Shown piece after piece: positions 23,952 to 30,167 of a stretch of 34,891 nucleotides of DNA. The first letter of the stretch is position 1, and each line of letters opens with the position of its first letter. The translations under genes and the position numbers were made by a program. This DNA comes from a virus: IMG/VR virus record IMGVR_UViG_3300049825_000124, positions 1 to 34,891 of that record; one strand, given 5' to 3'. Under the pieces are notes generated by a model. It was not told the DNA's origin. It saw only the letters and a list, made by a program, of their open reading frames with translations, and searched no databases.

Positions 23952-24916
23952 GTGCAATCCCAATCCCCGACGAGGTCGCTGCAGCCATCGACGCCGCCCA
24001 CGAACGCCAAGTTGAGATGCCCAGGTCGCACCTCGGTGCCAGCCAACTTGGCCACGCCTGTGATAGGTGGCTGTGGCTATCATTCCGTTGGGCGGTGCGC
24101 GAGCCTTTTCCCGGTCGAATCCTGCGCTGGTTTCGGAGGGAGGAGGCCACCATAGCGGCGGATCTCAAGGCGATTGGGATTGAGATACACAGCACCGAGG
24201 GCGAGCAGGCCCGGGTTGACTTTGGCTCGCATGTCAGCGGCAGCCTGGACGGCATCATCGAGTCTGGCGTCCCTAAATCGCCGAAGGCTCGGCACATCTT
24301 CGAGGCCAAGACGCACAGCAAGAAATCGTTTGATGATCTAGTCAAACACGGCGTGGAGAAGTCTAAGCCGGTCCACGCCGCCCAGATGCAGGTCTACATG
24401 GCCGGCACCAACATCGACCGCGCCCTGTACTTTGCAGTCTGCAAAGACGATGACCGCATCTACACCGAGCGCCTGCGCTACAGCCGCACGGAGGCCGAAC
24501 GATTGATAGCTCGCGGGCATCGCATTGCACTGGCCGACAGGATGCCGGAGCCGCTCTCCAACAACCCAGCATGGTACGAGTGCAAGTTCTGCGCTGGGCA
24601 TGACTTCTGCCACGGCAGCAAGAAGACCAAGGAGGTCAACTGCCGAACCTGCGCTCACAGCACGGCGGAACCCTCAACGCCAAACCAAGATGCGCATTGG
24701 ACATGCGCACGATTCGACCGCAGCGTGATCCCGATTGAGACCCAATACACCGGCTGCGACAGCCATGTCCTGCACCCTGACCTAGTGCCCTGGCAGCGCT
24801 TAGACGGGCCGGACGATTGGACGGCGATCTATGTCATTGACGGGAGGGAAGTTGCCAATGGGGAGGGGGATGCTAATGTGTTTGGGTCTCGGGAGTTGCT
24901 GGGGTTGGGGAATTGA
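23948..24916 (+). CDS. Cas4-like PD-(D/E)XK nuclease with Fe-S-type cysteines
   Basis: Starting at the ATG at 23948 (ATGA overlap), the product has 322 residues. PD-(D/E)XK residues are visible as GSLDGI (D101) and FEAKTH (E119, K121), then AAQMQVY as the Gln motif (Q146/Q148). A lone N-terminal Cys (HACDR, C38) and a C-terminal CX2CX5C (C212, C215, C221) give the one-plus-three cysteine arrangement that holds a 4Fe-4S cluster in Cas4 and AddB. A second Cys group follows (C232, C235, C253, C270), perhaps a zinc site. The likely role is an exonuclease making ssDNA ends for the Sak4/SSB pair. There are no Cas1/Cas2 or CRISPR repeats nearby. Confidence 0.82.
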   Translation: MSAIPIPDEVAAAIDAAHERQVEMPRSHLGASQLGHACDRWLWLSFRWAVREPFPGRILRWFRREEATIAADLKAIGIEIHSTEGEQARVDFGSHVSGSLDGIIESGVPKSPKARHIFEAKTHSKKSFDDLVKHGVEKSKPVHAAQMQVYMAGTNIDRALYFAVCKDDDRIYTERLRYSRTEAERLIARGHRIALADRMPEPLSNNPAWYECKFCAGHDFCHGSKKTKEVNCRTCAHSTAEPSTPNQDAHWTCARFDRSVIPIETQYTGCDSHVLHPDLVPWQRLDGPDDWTAIYVIDGREVANGEGDANVFGSRELLGLGN

Positions 24917-25728
24917 ATGAGCTTCATCTATTCGCTGGCGCTGGTGGAGGAATCCTGGCCGGCCAACAACTTGGACACCGATGCGTCTGCGCCGTTGAAT
25001 GGGAGCCCTATGCCCAGGCCGTCCTTGTGTCACGACAAAACGATGGCAGTCTTCCGGCTTTCCCGATTTGGGATGACGTGCAAACCTTTGACGGACGGCC
25101 ATGGCGCGGCATTGTTGACATTGTGGCTGGCGGCTTCCCGTGCCAGGACATTAGCGTTGCCGGAAAAGGCGCAGGCATTGACGGAACCAAGTCAGGAATG
25201 TGGGGGCACATGGCGCGGATCATTGGCGAGGTTCGACCCCGATACGTTTTTGTGGAGAACAGCCCAGCCCTCATTACTCGAGGACTTGGGCGAGTCCTCG
25301 GTGACCTGGCCGCGCTCGGGTATGACTGCCGCTGGACAGTGTTGGGCGCTGCCGATGTTGGGGCGCCGCATCAAAGGGACAGATTCTGGCTTGTGGCCCA
25401 CCATAACGGTGTGTGGCAACTACAACCGCAAAGGTGCCAGCGCTACCAGTGGGGATGGCCTGATAACGGCGCTCAGGACATGGCCAACGCCAATCAGGCG
25501 CGACAGCAGGACGGTGCGGGGGGGGGCAAGAATGAAGAATTCCATAGGGTCGGAACCGCTGATAACGCAAGTAGCGGAATCGGAGCGCCGGACGGATGGC
25601 CGCCTGAACCCGATGTGGGTCGAATGGTTGATGGGGTGGCCTTTGGGATGGACAGACTTAAAGCCCTTGGCAACGGACAAGTCCCAGCCTGCGCAACCGC
25701 CGCTTGGAGAATCCTGAATGCTCCGTGA
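24913..25728 (+). CDS. DNA C5-cytosine methyltransferase (orphan)
   Basis: This 271-residue protein has the C5-MTase motifs in order: I FAGAGGG (7-13), IV GGFPCQDIS with catalytic Cys77, VI ENS (115-117), VIII QRDRFW (154-159) and a motif X-like ALGNGQVP (251-258). The stretch between VIII and X (about 160-245) is short and would be the target-recognition region. No restriction enzyme is adjacent, so it probably protects phage DNA from host restriction. The only start in frame is TTG at 24913, overlapping the nuclease stop (TTGA), and its end overlaps the helicase by 11 bases. A second long frame runs through nearly all of it, and its third-position G+C is lower than in the helicase gene. Confidence 0.88.
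   Translation: MNELHLFAGAGGGILAGQQLGHRCVCAVEWEPYAQAVLVSRQNDGSLPAFPIWDDVQTFDGRPWRGIVDIVAGGFPCQDISVAGKGAGIDGTKSGMWGHMARIIGEVRPRYVFVENSPALITRGLGRVLGDLAALGYDCRWTVLGAADVGAPHQRDRFWLVAHHNGVWQLQPQRCQRYQWGWPDNGAQDMANANQARQQDGAGGGKNEEFHRVGTADNASSGIGAPDGWPPEPDVGRMVDGVAFGMDRLKALGNGQVPACATAAWRILNAP
24917..25717 (+). CDS. Candidate overprinted protein in the +1 frame of the methyltransferase gene
   Basis: A 266-codon frame lies inside the methyltransferase gene. Its ATG directly follows the nuclease stop (24914-24916), and its TGA (25715-25717) directly precedes the helicase ATG. The product starts MSFIYSLALVEESWPANNLD. It contains SRARTLALPEKAQALTEPS, then RFDPDTFLWRTAQPSLLEDL, SVTWPRSGM, GTDSGLWPT, and near the end RLNPMWVEWLMGWPLGWTDL. 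From memory, these Trp/Pro motifs occur in free-standing hypothetical phage proteins near C5-methyltransferases; I could not check this. Long shadow frames also occur elsewhere in this window, so length alone is not proof. The function is unknown. It is listed as a serious candidate, not an established gene. Confidence 0.4.
   Translation: MSFIYSLALVEESWPANNLDTDASAPLNGSPMPRPSLCHDKTMAVFRLSRFGMTCKPLTDGHGAALLTLWLAASRARTLALPEKAQALTEPSQECGGTWRGSLARFDPDTFLWRTAQPSLLEDLGESSVTWPRSGMTAAGQCWALPMLGRRIKGTDSGLWPTITVCGNYNRKGASATSGDGLITALRTWPTPIRRDSRTVRGGARMKNSIGSEPLITQVAESERRTDGRLNPMWVEWLMGWPLGWTDLKPLATDKSQPAQPPLGES
25518..25526 (+). repeat. G9 homopolymer in the double-coded region
   Basis: Nine consecutive G residues lie in the variable region between methyltransferase motifs VIII and X. 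Such tracts are prone to slippage during replication or transcription. A change of one base here would join the front of one overlapping frame to the back of the other. Both frames are open without any shift as the sequence stands. Confidence 0.7.
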
Positions 25729-27319
25729 CTACCAACAACGCACAATAGACCAGCTCTACGCCTGGTTCGATCACAACACCACCGGCAATCCCTGCTTGGT
25801 GCTGCCCACCGGCTCGGGCAAGAGCCACATCATTGCGGCCTTGTGCAAGCGGGTATTGCAGGAGTGGCCTGACAGTCAGATTCTGATGTTAACCCACGTT
25901 AAGGAGTTGATAGAGCAAAACGTGGAGAAGCTGCGCCAGCACTGGCCCGATGTGCCAGTGGGCATCTACAGCGCCGCCATCGGCAAGAAGCAGCTCGGCG
26001 AGCCGATCACTTTTGCAGGCATCCAGTCGGTACGAAAGAAGGCCGCGCTGCTTGGCCACGTTGACCTGGTGCTAGTGGACGAGTGCCACCTAATTGCGCA
26101 CAAGGACCAAGGCGGCTATCGCTCGCTGCTGGCCGACCTGCTGGCGATCAATCCGCGCCTGCGAGTGGTGGGCCTCACCGCAACACCTTACCGTCTCGGC
26201 CACGGAATGATTACCGATGAGCCGGCGATCTTCAAGGAATTGATTGAGCCCACGAACATCCTTGAACTGGTGCGCCTCGGCCACCTAGCGCCGCTACGCT
26301 CCAAGCACACCATTGCCCAGCTGGACACCAGCGGGGTTCACAAGCGTGGCGGGGAATACATTGAGGCCGAGTTGCAGGCGGCAGTGGACACCGCAGACCA
26401 AAACAATTCCGTGGTGCGCGAGATCATTAAGCTCGCCGGAGATCGCAAAGCCTGGCTGGCATTCTGCTCTGGCGTCCAGCACGCCTGGAATATATGCGAC
26501 AAGCTCAACGAGCTCGGCATCGTGGCGGACTGCATCACCGGAGCCACGTCGAAGCGCGAACGCGAGCGCATCATCGGAGAATTCAAGGCGGGCCGCATCC
26601 GCTGCCTGACGAACGCCAATGTCCTGACTACCGGGTTTGATTACCCGGACATTGACCTGATCGCCATGTTGCGCCCCACGATGAGCCCAGGCCTCTACGT
26701 CCAAATGGCTGGCCGGGGTTTGCGGCCCAAGAGCCACACCGATCACTGCCTCGTGCTGGACTTCGCAGCGGTGGTGGCTACGCACGGACCCATCACCCAC
26801 GTCCGACCGCCAAACAAGAAGGGCGACAAGGAGGGAGCCGCGCCAGTGAAGGTATGCGACAACTGCCAGGAGTTATGCGCCCTGGCGGCCCGTGTATGCC
26901 TTGCCTGCGGGCATCCGTTTCCCGAGCCGGAGCTCAAGAAGCTCAAGCTCCAGAACGATGACATTATGGGGCTGGCGGGCAAAGAGATGGAGGTGACCGC
27001 CTGGCGCTGGCGCAAGCATGTCAGCCGAGCCAGCGGGCAGGAGATGTTGATGGTGACGTATTACGGGGCGCTGTCAGACGCGCCAGTGTCCGAATACATG
27101 CCGGTGAACAATCCCGGGTACGCGGGCGAAAAGGCACGGCGGACTGTGGCAACGATTGCCGTGGATGCTGACGTGCTTGTGTCCGACCTCTACAACCCGC
27201 TAGACGTGGTAGCCGACATTCTCTCCTGCGGCGAGCCGCCAAAAATAATTGAGTTCAAAATGGATGGTAAATTTCACAGAGTGTTAAGGAGAAATTGGGA
27301 TGCGCCACAAACAGCCTGA
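25718..27319 (+). CDS. SF2 DEAD/DEAH-type helicase with C-terminal zinc ribbon
   Basis: This 533-residue protein has Walker A PTGSGKS (30-36), DECH box (121-124), motif III GLTATPYR (about 152-159) and motif VI QMAGRGLRP (about 329-337). Together these define an SF2 helicase of the ResIII/UvsW-like group. A zinc-ribbon-like CX2C...CX2C (C380, C383, C394, C397) follows, then ~130 residues of unassigned C-terminal domain. It probably remodels branched DNA or drives annealing in phage recombination/replication, working with the Cas4-like nuclease two genes upstream. A restriction-type helicase is less likely because no specificity or nuclease domain is fused. The ATG directly follows a TGA in another frame and lies inside the last codons of the methyltransferase. 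Confidence 0.87.
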   Translation: MLRDYQQRTIDQLYAWFDHNTTGNPCLVLPTGSGKSHIIAALCKRVLQEWPDSQILMLTHVKELIEQNVEKLRQHWPDVPVGIYSAAIGKKQLGEPITFAGIQSVRKKAALLGHVDLVLVDECHLIAHKDQGGYRSLLADLLAINPRLRVVGLTATPYRLGHGMITDEPAIFKELIEPTNILELVRLGHLAPLRSKHTIAQLDTSGVHKRGGEYIEAELQAAVDTADQNNSVVREIIKLAGDRKAWLAFCSGVQHAWNICDKLNELGIVADCITGATSKRERERIIGEFKAGRIRCLTNANVLTTGFDYPDIDLIAMLRPTMSPGLYVQMAGRGLRPKSHTDHCLVLDFAAVVATHGPITHVRPPNKKGDKEGAAPVKVCDNCQELCALAARVCLACGHPFPEPELKKLKLQNDDIMGLAGKEMEVTAWRWRKHVSRASGQEMLMVTYYGALSDAPVSEYMPVNNPGYAGEKARRTVATIAVDADVLVSDLYNPLDVVADILSCGEPPKIIEFKMDGKFHRVLRRNWDAPQTA

Positions 27320-27491
27320 GATCGTGACGATCTACTACAACGCAATCAAGGCGGGGCCGCCCAAGTGCTGCCACAGCTGCGAGTTCTACGGCACGGACGG
27401 CCTGTGCGTGGAGTTTTTTAAGACACCGCCGGAGGAGTTCGCCGCCACGCCGGATGCGTGCGACAAGTGGACCTACGACATTCCATTCTGA
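27300..27491 (+). CDS. Small Cys-rich (zinc-binding-type) phage protein
   Basis: The 63-residue product has PKCCHSCEFYGTDGLCVEFF (about 21-40) and a later PDACDKW, giving a CX2C..C..C set that suggests one bound metal. The spelling PPEEFAATPDACDKW is familiar from many phage genomes and uncharacterised. A strong AGGAG precedes the ATG inside the helicase end (20-base overlap). The stop shares a base with the VRR-NUC start (TGATG). Confidence 0.7.
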   Translation: MRHKQPEIVTIYYNAIKAGPPKCCHSCEFYGTDGLCVEFFKTPPEEFAATPDACDKWTYDIPF

Positions 27492-27826
27492 TGAAAACCG
27501 AGCACGAAGAACAACGCGAGCTAGTGCAATGGATCCGCCAGGCCTGCGGGGTGCGGGTTTTTGCAATCCCGAACGGTGGCCTGCGAGGCATCGCAGCTGC
27601 TGGACGCCTGAAGGCCGAAGGCGTCAGCGCCGGAGTGCCTGACCTGTTCGTCCCGGCCTGGCTGCTCTGGATCGAAATGAAACGCGAGACTGGCGGCAGC
27701 GTCTCGCCAGAGCAGCAGAGCTGGCATGACTACCTGCGCAACCTGGGGCACCATGTGATCGTTGGGCGCGGGCAGGAAGATGCTAAAGAAAAGATGCGAA
27801 ACATAGGGTTTGTACCTAAGAATTGA
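27491..27826 (+). CDS. VRR-NUC domain nuclease
   Basis: This 111-residue single-domain nuclease starts at the ATG at 27491. The VRR-NUC pattern is complete: EEQRELVQWIRQ at the N-terminus, VFAIPNGG (about 23-30), KAEGVSAGVPDLFVP with Asp51, WIEMKRE with Glu62 and Lys64, and a terminal SPEQQSWHDYLRNLGHHVIV. Phage stand-alone VRR-NUC proteins are structure-selective nucleases related to Holliday-junction resolvases. It is probably the resolvase of the recombination module. It is the last gene of the tightly packed early block before a 61-base gap. Confidence 0.85.
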   Translation: MKTEHEEQRELVQWIRQACGVRVFAIPNGGLRGIAAAGRLKAEGVSAGVPDLFVPAWLLWIEMKRETGGSVSPEQQSWHDYLRNLGHHVIVGRGQEDAKEKMRNIGFVPKN

Positions 27827-27887
27827 TGCTTTTTTTGTAGTGTAATGCTCTTACACCAATCCGCAACCAGCGAACAGGAAAAGCCAA

Positions 27888-28148
27888 ATGACATACCGCC
27901 AAATGCACCTCAACAAAGCCGGCAGCGGAATGGCTGCCAAAACCGCCTGCGGGCGCAACATCCTGCGCGCGCCGTTCTCGTGCGGCTGGGGCGGCTTCAA
28001 ATTGACCCCGGAGGACCAGCAATGCGAGAAGTGCGCGGCCAGCAAGCAGGCCGAGCTGAATGCTCGCCGCGACGCGGACCTCTGGATCCCGGAGAGCCCG
28101 GACGCCTGGATGGTGGCCGACGACGCCTTGATTGCAGCCCGCCGATAA
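27888..28148 (+). CDS. Small Cys-containing accessory protein, unknown function
   Basis: The 86-residue protein (MTYRQMHLNKAGSGMAAKTA start) contains CGRNI, SCGWGGF and CEKCAASK, so a small metal site is possible. An AGGAAA ribosome site precedes the ATG. It follows a 61-base gap that contains a T run and a small GTGTAA/TTACAC hairpin, and it opens the accessory gene block. No family recognised. Confidence 0.6.
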   Translation: MTYRQMHLNKAGSGMAAKTACGRNILRAPFSCGWGGFKLTPEDQQCEKCAASKQAELNARRDADLWIPESPDAWMVADDALIAARR

Positions 28149-28189
28149 CCAACCCAGCCCGGCCCAGCGCCGGGCATCAAGGAGCCCCC

Positions 28190-28264
28190 ATGATTTTAGA
28201 CACCCTCTTTGCCATAGCCCTCGGGCTTGCTGGCGCCACCTTCCTCTTCCTGGCTTTGTCATGA
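28190..28264 (+). CDS. 24-residue one-helix membrane peptide
   Basis: A complete tiny frame is preceded by AAGGAG six bases from its ATG, the best ribosome site in this area. It encodes an almost purely hydrophobic peptide (MILDTLFAIALGLAGATFLF then LALS), one transmembrane helix. Its stop overlaps the next ATG (ATGA). The strong ribosome site and coupling argue for real translation. The function is unknown, and a membrane-active or leader role for the next gene is possible. Confidence 0.55.
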   Translation: MILDTLFAIALGLAGATFLFLALS

Positions 28265-28539
28265 ACGGCGCCCCACCCTGCCCGCTGGACAGCGTAGAGT
28301 TCGTTTACAACATAGACGACGTAGACCAGCCCCTGGTCTGTCACTTGGACTACGAGCCCGAGTGCTTTGGCCATGGCGATCACCCCGATTACCCAAGCAC
28401 CATGTGCTTGGTTGCCGCCTACATCAAGGACACCGACATTCTGGGCCTCTTGAGCCCCGACAAGATCGAGGCAATCGAACTGCTTGCCCTGGACGAGCAA
28501 GAGCGCTTTGACGGCGATGGTGGGTACGATGAAGAATAA
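28261..28539 (+). CDS. Acidic accessory protein, unknown function
   Basis: Starting at the ATG at 28261 (ATGA overlap) this encodes 92 residues. It is strongly acidic, with several His and Cys residues in the middle (VCHLDYEPECFGHGDHPDYP, about 24-43) and an Asp/Glu-rich C-terminus. The acidic, compact character would suit a DNA-mimic or inhibitor, but there is no direct evidence for it. No family recognised. Confidence 0.6.
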   Translation: MNGAPPCPLDSVEFVYNIDDVDQPLVCHLDYEPECFGHGDHPDYPSTMCLVAAYIKDTDILGLLSPDKIEAIELLALDEQERFDGDGGYDEE

Positions 28540-28735
28540 GCCGCCGCCAAGCATTGGCTGGTGGCCCACCGGCAAGCACAAGGTCCGCTGGTGGAACGGC
28601 GAGTATTTGTCGTGGACCTGCCTGGACAGCGACAGCATGAATGCCGTGGCAGCTTACAGCAACCGGATTGACAGGCACGCAAACGTCAAGTGGTACCCAA
28701 GGCCAGACAACTGGCCAGAAAGAAGCAAAGCATGA
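28529..28735 (+). CDS. Small Trp-rich basic protein, unknown function
   Basis: The ATG at 28529 gives 68 residues (MKNKPPPSIGWWPTGKHKVR start), with many Trp residues (WW at about 11 and 20, WTC, KWYPRPDNW). The sequence is basic overall. It overlaps the previous gene by 11 bases and the next by ATGA. No family recognised. Confidence 0.55.
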   Translation: MKNKPPPSIGWWPTGKHKVRWWNGEYLSWTCLDSDSMNAVAAYSNRIDRHANVKWYPRPDNWPERSKA

Positions 28736-28905
28736 TTAGCTACCAAAGACACAACGCGGACAGCTTGGCCAAGCGAGTCTTTTTTGACGAGCCTGCCAGC
28801 CCGCCGCACATTACGCCGAGGGCCGGGCATGTTCACCCATGCCCGCCAGAACTTAAATGGACGGCACCGATGCCGGCGCAAAAAACAGAGAAAAGCAAAG
28901 CATGA
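28732..28905 (+). CDS. Small Pro/His-rich protein, unknown function
   Basis: 57 residues from the ATG at 28732 (MISYQRHNADSLAKRVFFDE), with a Pro/His-rich middle and a basic end. It is coupled on both sides by ATGA overlaps. No family recognised. Confidence 0.5.
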   Translation: MISYQRHNADSLAKRVFFDEPASPPHITPRAGHVHPCPPELKWTAPMPAQKTEKSKA

Positions 28906-29003
28906 ACCGAGAAAAGTATTTTTGCCGCGCTGCGGCCCGCCAGACCTTGTTTTGTGCAGTCTGGATCGTCGCCCTAGTGGCGCTGATTGCGTGGCTGGCG
29001 TGA
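28902..29003 (+). CDS. 33-residue one-helix membrane peptide
   Basis: A complete frame too short for standard gene calls encodes MNREKYFCRAAARQTLFCAV followed by WIVALVALIAWLA. This is a basic N-terminus and one transmembrane helix. Its ATG overlaps the previous stop (ATGA) and its stop overlaps the next GTG start (GTGA). The coupling supports translation. A holin-like or membrane-regulator role is possible. Confidence 0.5.
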   Translation: MNREKYFCRAAARQTLFCAVWIVALVALIAWLA

Positions 29004-29131
29004 AACCGCTTGCGTGGATGGTCAGCGAGGGCGATGTCTGCATTTTGCTCACCAGGCGCCGCGAAGAGATGGAATACTGGGTGGGCCTCGGATGCACTGC
29101 GGTGCCGCTGTATGCAATGCCCCCGGTGTAA
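29000..29131 (+). CDS. Short member of the 'AWM..PLY' accessory family
   Basis: A GTG start overlapping the previous stop (GTGA) gives 43 residues. The product begins KPLAWMVSEGDVCILLTRRR and ends TAVPLYAMPPV. The N-terminal AW and terminal PLY-x-x-P match the pattern of the tandem paralogues at 31045-31686, but it lacks their C-terminal helix. It may be a shortened relative. Confidence 0.5.
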   Translation: MKPLAWMVSEGDVCILLTRRREEMEYWVGLGCTAVPLYAMPPV

Positions 29132-29297
29132 CGCGCCAGCCGGCGTTCTTGAGACCCGGCAGCGCCCCGATAACCTAACTTGGAGACGGTACAAATGTCA
29201 CAACGAACACAGGTTCAGCACAACGGAACAACTAAGCGGTTCCCAAGAACTCTTGATCAAGCCTTTAATCAAGGAGCCGATTATGGCTGCTCTATAA
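29112..29297 (+). CDS. Small zinc-ribbon protein (NrdR-like ribbon only)
   Basis: The ATG at 29112 gives 61 residues. MQCPRCNAPAGVLETRQRPD is followed by WRRYKCHNEHRFSTTE. The CX2C pair (3, 6) and the Cys/His group (29-33), together with the R-RRYxCxxxHRF spelling, resemble the zinc ribbon that precedes the ATP-cone in NrdR and similar one-ribbon phage proteins. It probably binds nucleic acid. It overlaps both neighbours in other frames. Confidence 0.65.
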   Translation: MQCPRCNAPAGVLETRQRPDNLTWRRYKCHNEHRFSTTEQLSGSQELLIKPLIKEPIMAAL

Positions 29298-29392
29298 TTC
29301 ACTATAAAAACCATTGGTCGTGGGTGCCCCGCGCCGCTGCGTTCATCATCTGGGTTTTAGTTCTTGCATGGGGAGCAACATTGTGGATTTGA
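29195..29392 (+). CDS. One-helix membrane protein before the lysozyme
   Basis: The ATG at 29195 with GGAG eight bases upstream gives 65 residues: a polar N-terminus (MSQRTQVQHNGTTKRFPRTL) and one C-terminal transmembrane helix (AAAFIIWVLVLAWGATLW). Its frame begins inside the zinc-ribbon gene and its end overlaps the lysozyme gene. A TTG start 15 bases upstream is less likely. Position next to the endolysin suggests a pinholin or holin-regulator role. Confidence 0.55.
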   Translation: MSQRTQVQHNGTTKRFPRTLDQAFNQGADYGCSIIHYKNHWSWVPRAAAFIIWVLVLAWGATLWI

Positions 29393-29802
29393 AACAGCAA
29401 CTACTTAGGGAAGAAGGCTCAGAGTCTTGCGCCTACCAAGATACCTTGGGCTTCTGGACGATTGGCGTTGGCCGATTGATTGACCCCAAGAAGGGCGGCG
29501 GTTTGTCGCAGGATGAGATCGAGTACCTGCTCGACAACGACATCAAGAAGATCACGGAAAAAGTCCACAAGTTCTTACCGTGGGTGTCCAAGCTCAACGA
29601 ACCCCGCCAAGCGGTGTTGCTCCAGATGACGTTTCAAATGGGCTTGCGTGGAGTGCTGGATTTCAAACGCACGTTGGGGTCTATCGAGGACGGGCAATTT
29701 GCCGAAGCTGCGGCTGAGATGTTAGAAAGTAAGTGGGCCAAGCAGACCCCTGCCCGCGCACAAAGGTTGGCAACGCAGATGGAAACGGGAGAATGGCAAT
29801 GA
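29383..29802 (+). CDS. Endolysin, T4-type lysozyme (GH24)
   Basis: I choose the GTG at 29383 because GGGGAG lies seven bases upstream and because it brings the catalytic residues to the numbering of T4 lysozyme: Glu11 (REEG), Asp20 (YQDT) and Thr26 (WTIGVG). An ATG 15 bases upstream is the alternative. The 139-residue protein cuts the glycan strands of peptidoglycan at lysis. The C-terminal part (RQAVLLQMTFQMGLRGVLDF, then the TL..I..G segment) fits the family. No signal peptide or SAR helix is seen, so release depends on a holin, here the next gene (ATGA overlap). Confidence 0.88.
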   Translation: MDLKQQLLREEGSESCAYQDTLGFWTIGVGRLIDPKKGGGLSQDEIEYLLDNDIKKITEKVHKFLPWVSKLNEPRQAVLLQMTFQMGLRGVLDFKRTLGSIEDGQFAEAAAEMLESKWAKQTPARAQRLATQMETGEWQ

Positions 29803-30167
29803 GCCTTGACCCCCTTACCGCTGCGATAGACGCAGGCAAGACTATCCTTGACAAGATTTGGCCTGATGCCGGGGAGATGGAGCGCAGCAAAGTCCAGATG
29901 GCACTCGCTATCTACGCTGGTCAGGCTGAGATCGTCAAGGCAGAAGCACAGTCAGATCATTGGCTTGCTGCTTGCTGGCGACCCATCCTCATGTTGACCT
30001 TCGGTGGACTGATCGTTGCTCGCTGGCTGGGTTGGTCTGCGCCTAATATAACGGAGGCTGAAGTGCTGAAGCTCTGGGATATTGTGCAGCTTGGCTTGGG
30101 TGGCTACGTCATTGGGCGCAGTGTCGAGAAGGTTGTGCCTGCTATAGCTGGAGCGTTGAAGAAATGA
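29799..30167 (+). CDS. Holin of the 3-TM / gene-transfer-agent type
   Basis: The ATG at 29799 overlaps the lysozyme stop (ATGA) and has GGGAG seven bases upstream, giving 122 residues. An amphipathic N-terminal half (SLDPLTAAIDAGKTILDKIW) precedes hydrophobic helices (WRPILMLTFGGLIVARWLGW and LGLGGYVIGRSVEKVV). The spelling WRPI..ML and GYVIGRSVEKV matches the family known as holin of 3TMs, used for lysis or gene-transfer-agent release. It would open the inner membrane for the endolysin. Confidence 0.82.
   Translation: MSLDPLTAAIDAGKTILDKIWPDAGEMERSKVQMALAIYAGQAEIVKAEAQSDHWLAACWRPILMLTFGGLIVARWLGWSAPNITEAEVLKLWDIVQLGLGGYVIGRSVEKVVPAIAGALKK

Noticed and set aside
23948-24916. CRISPR adaptation gene (cas4)
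   Set aside because: The fold and Fe-S cysteines match, but there are no repeats or other cas genes. The context is phage recombination.
24913-27319. Restriction-modification system (methyltransferase plus ResIII-type helicase)
   Set aside because: No restriction nuclease domain or specificity subunit is present. The helicase fits the recombination module, so the methyltransferase is treated as orphan.
27827-27887. Possible terminator or promoter in the 61-base gap
   Set aside because: The 6-bp GTGTAA/TTACAC hairpin follows rather than precedes the T run, and TGTAAT has no -35 at proper distance. Too weak to call.
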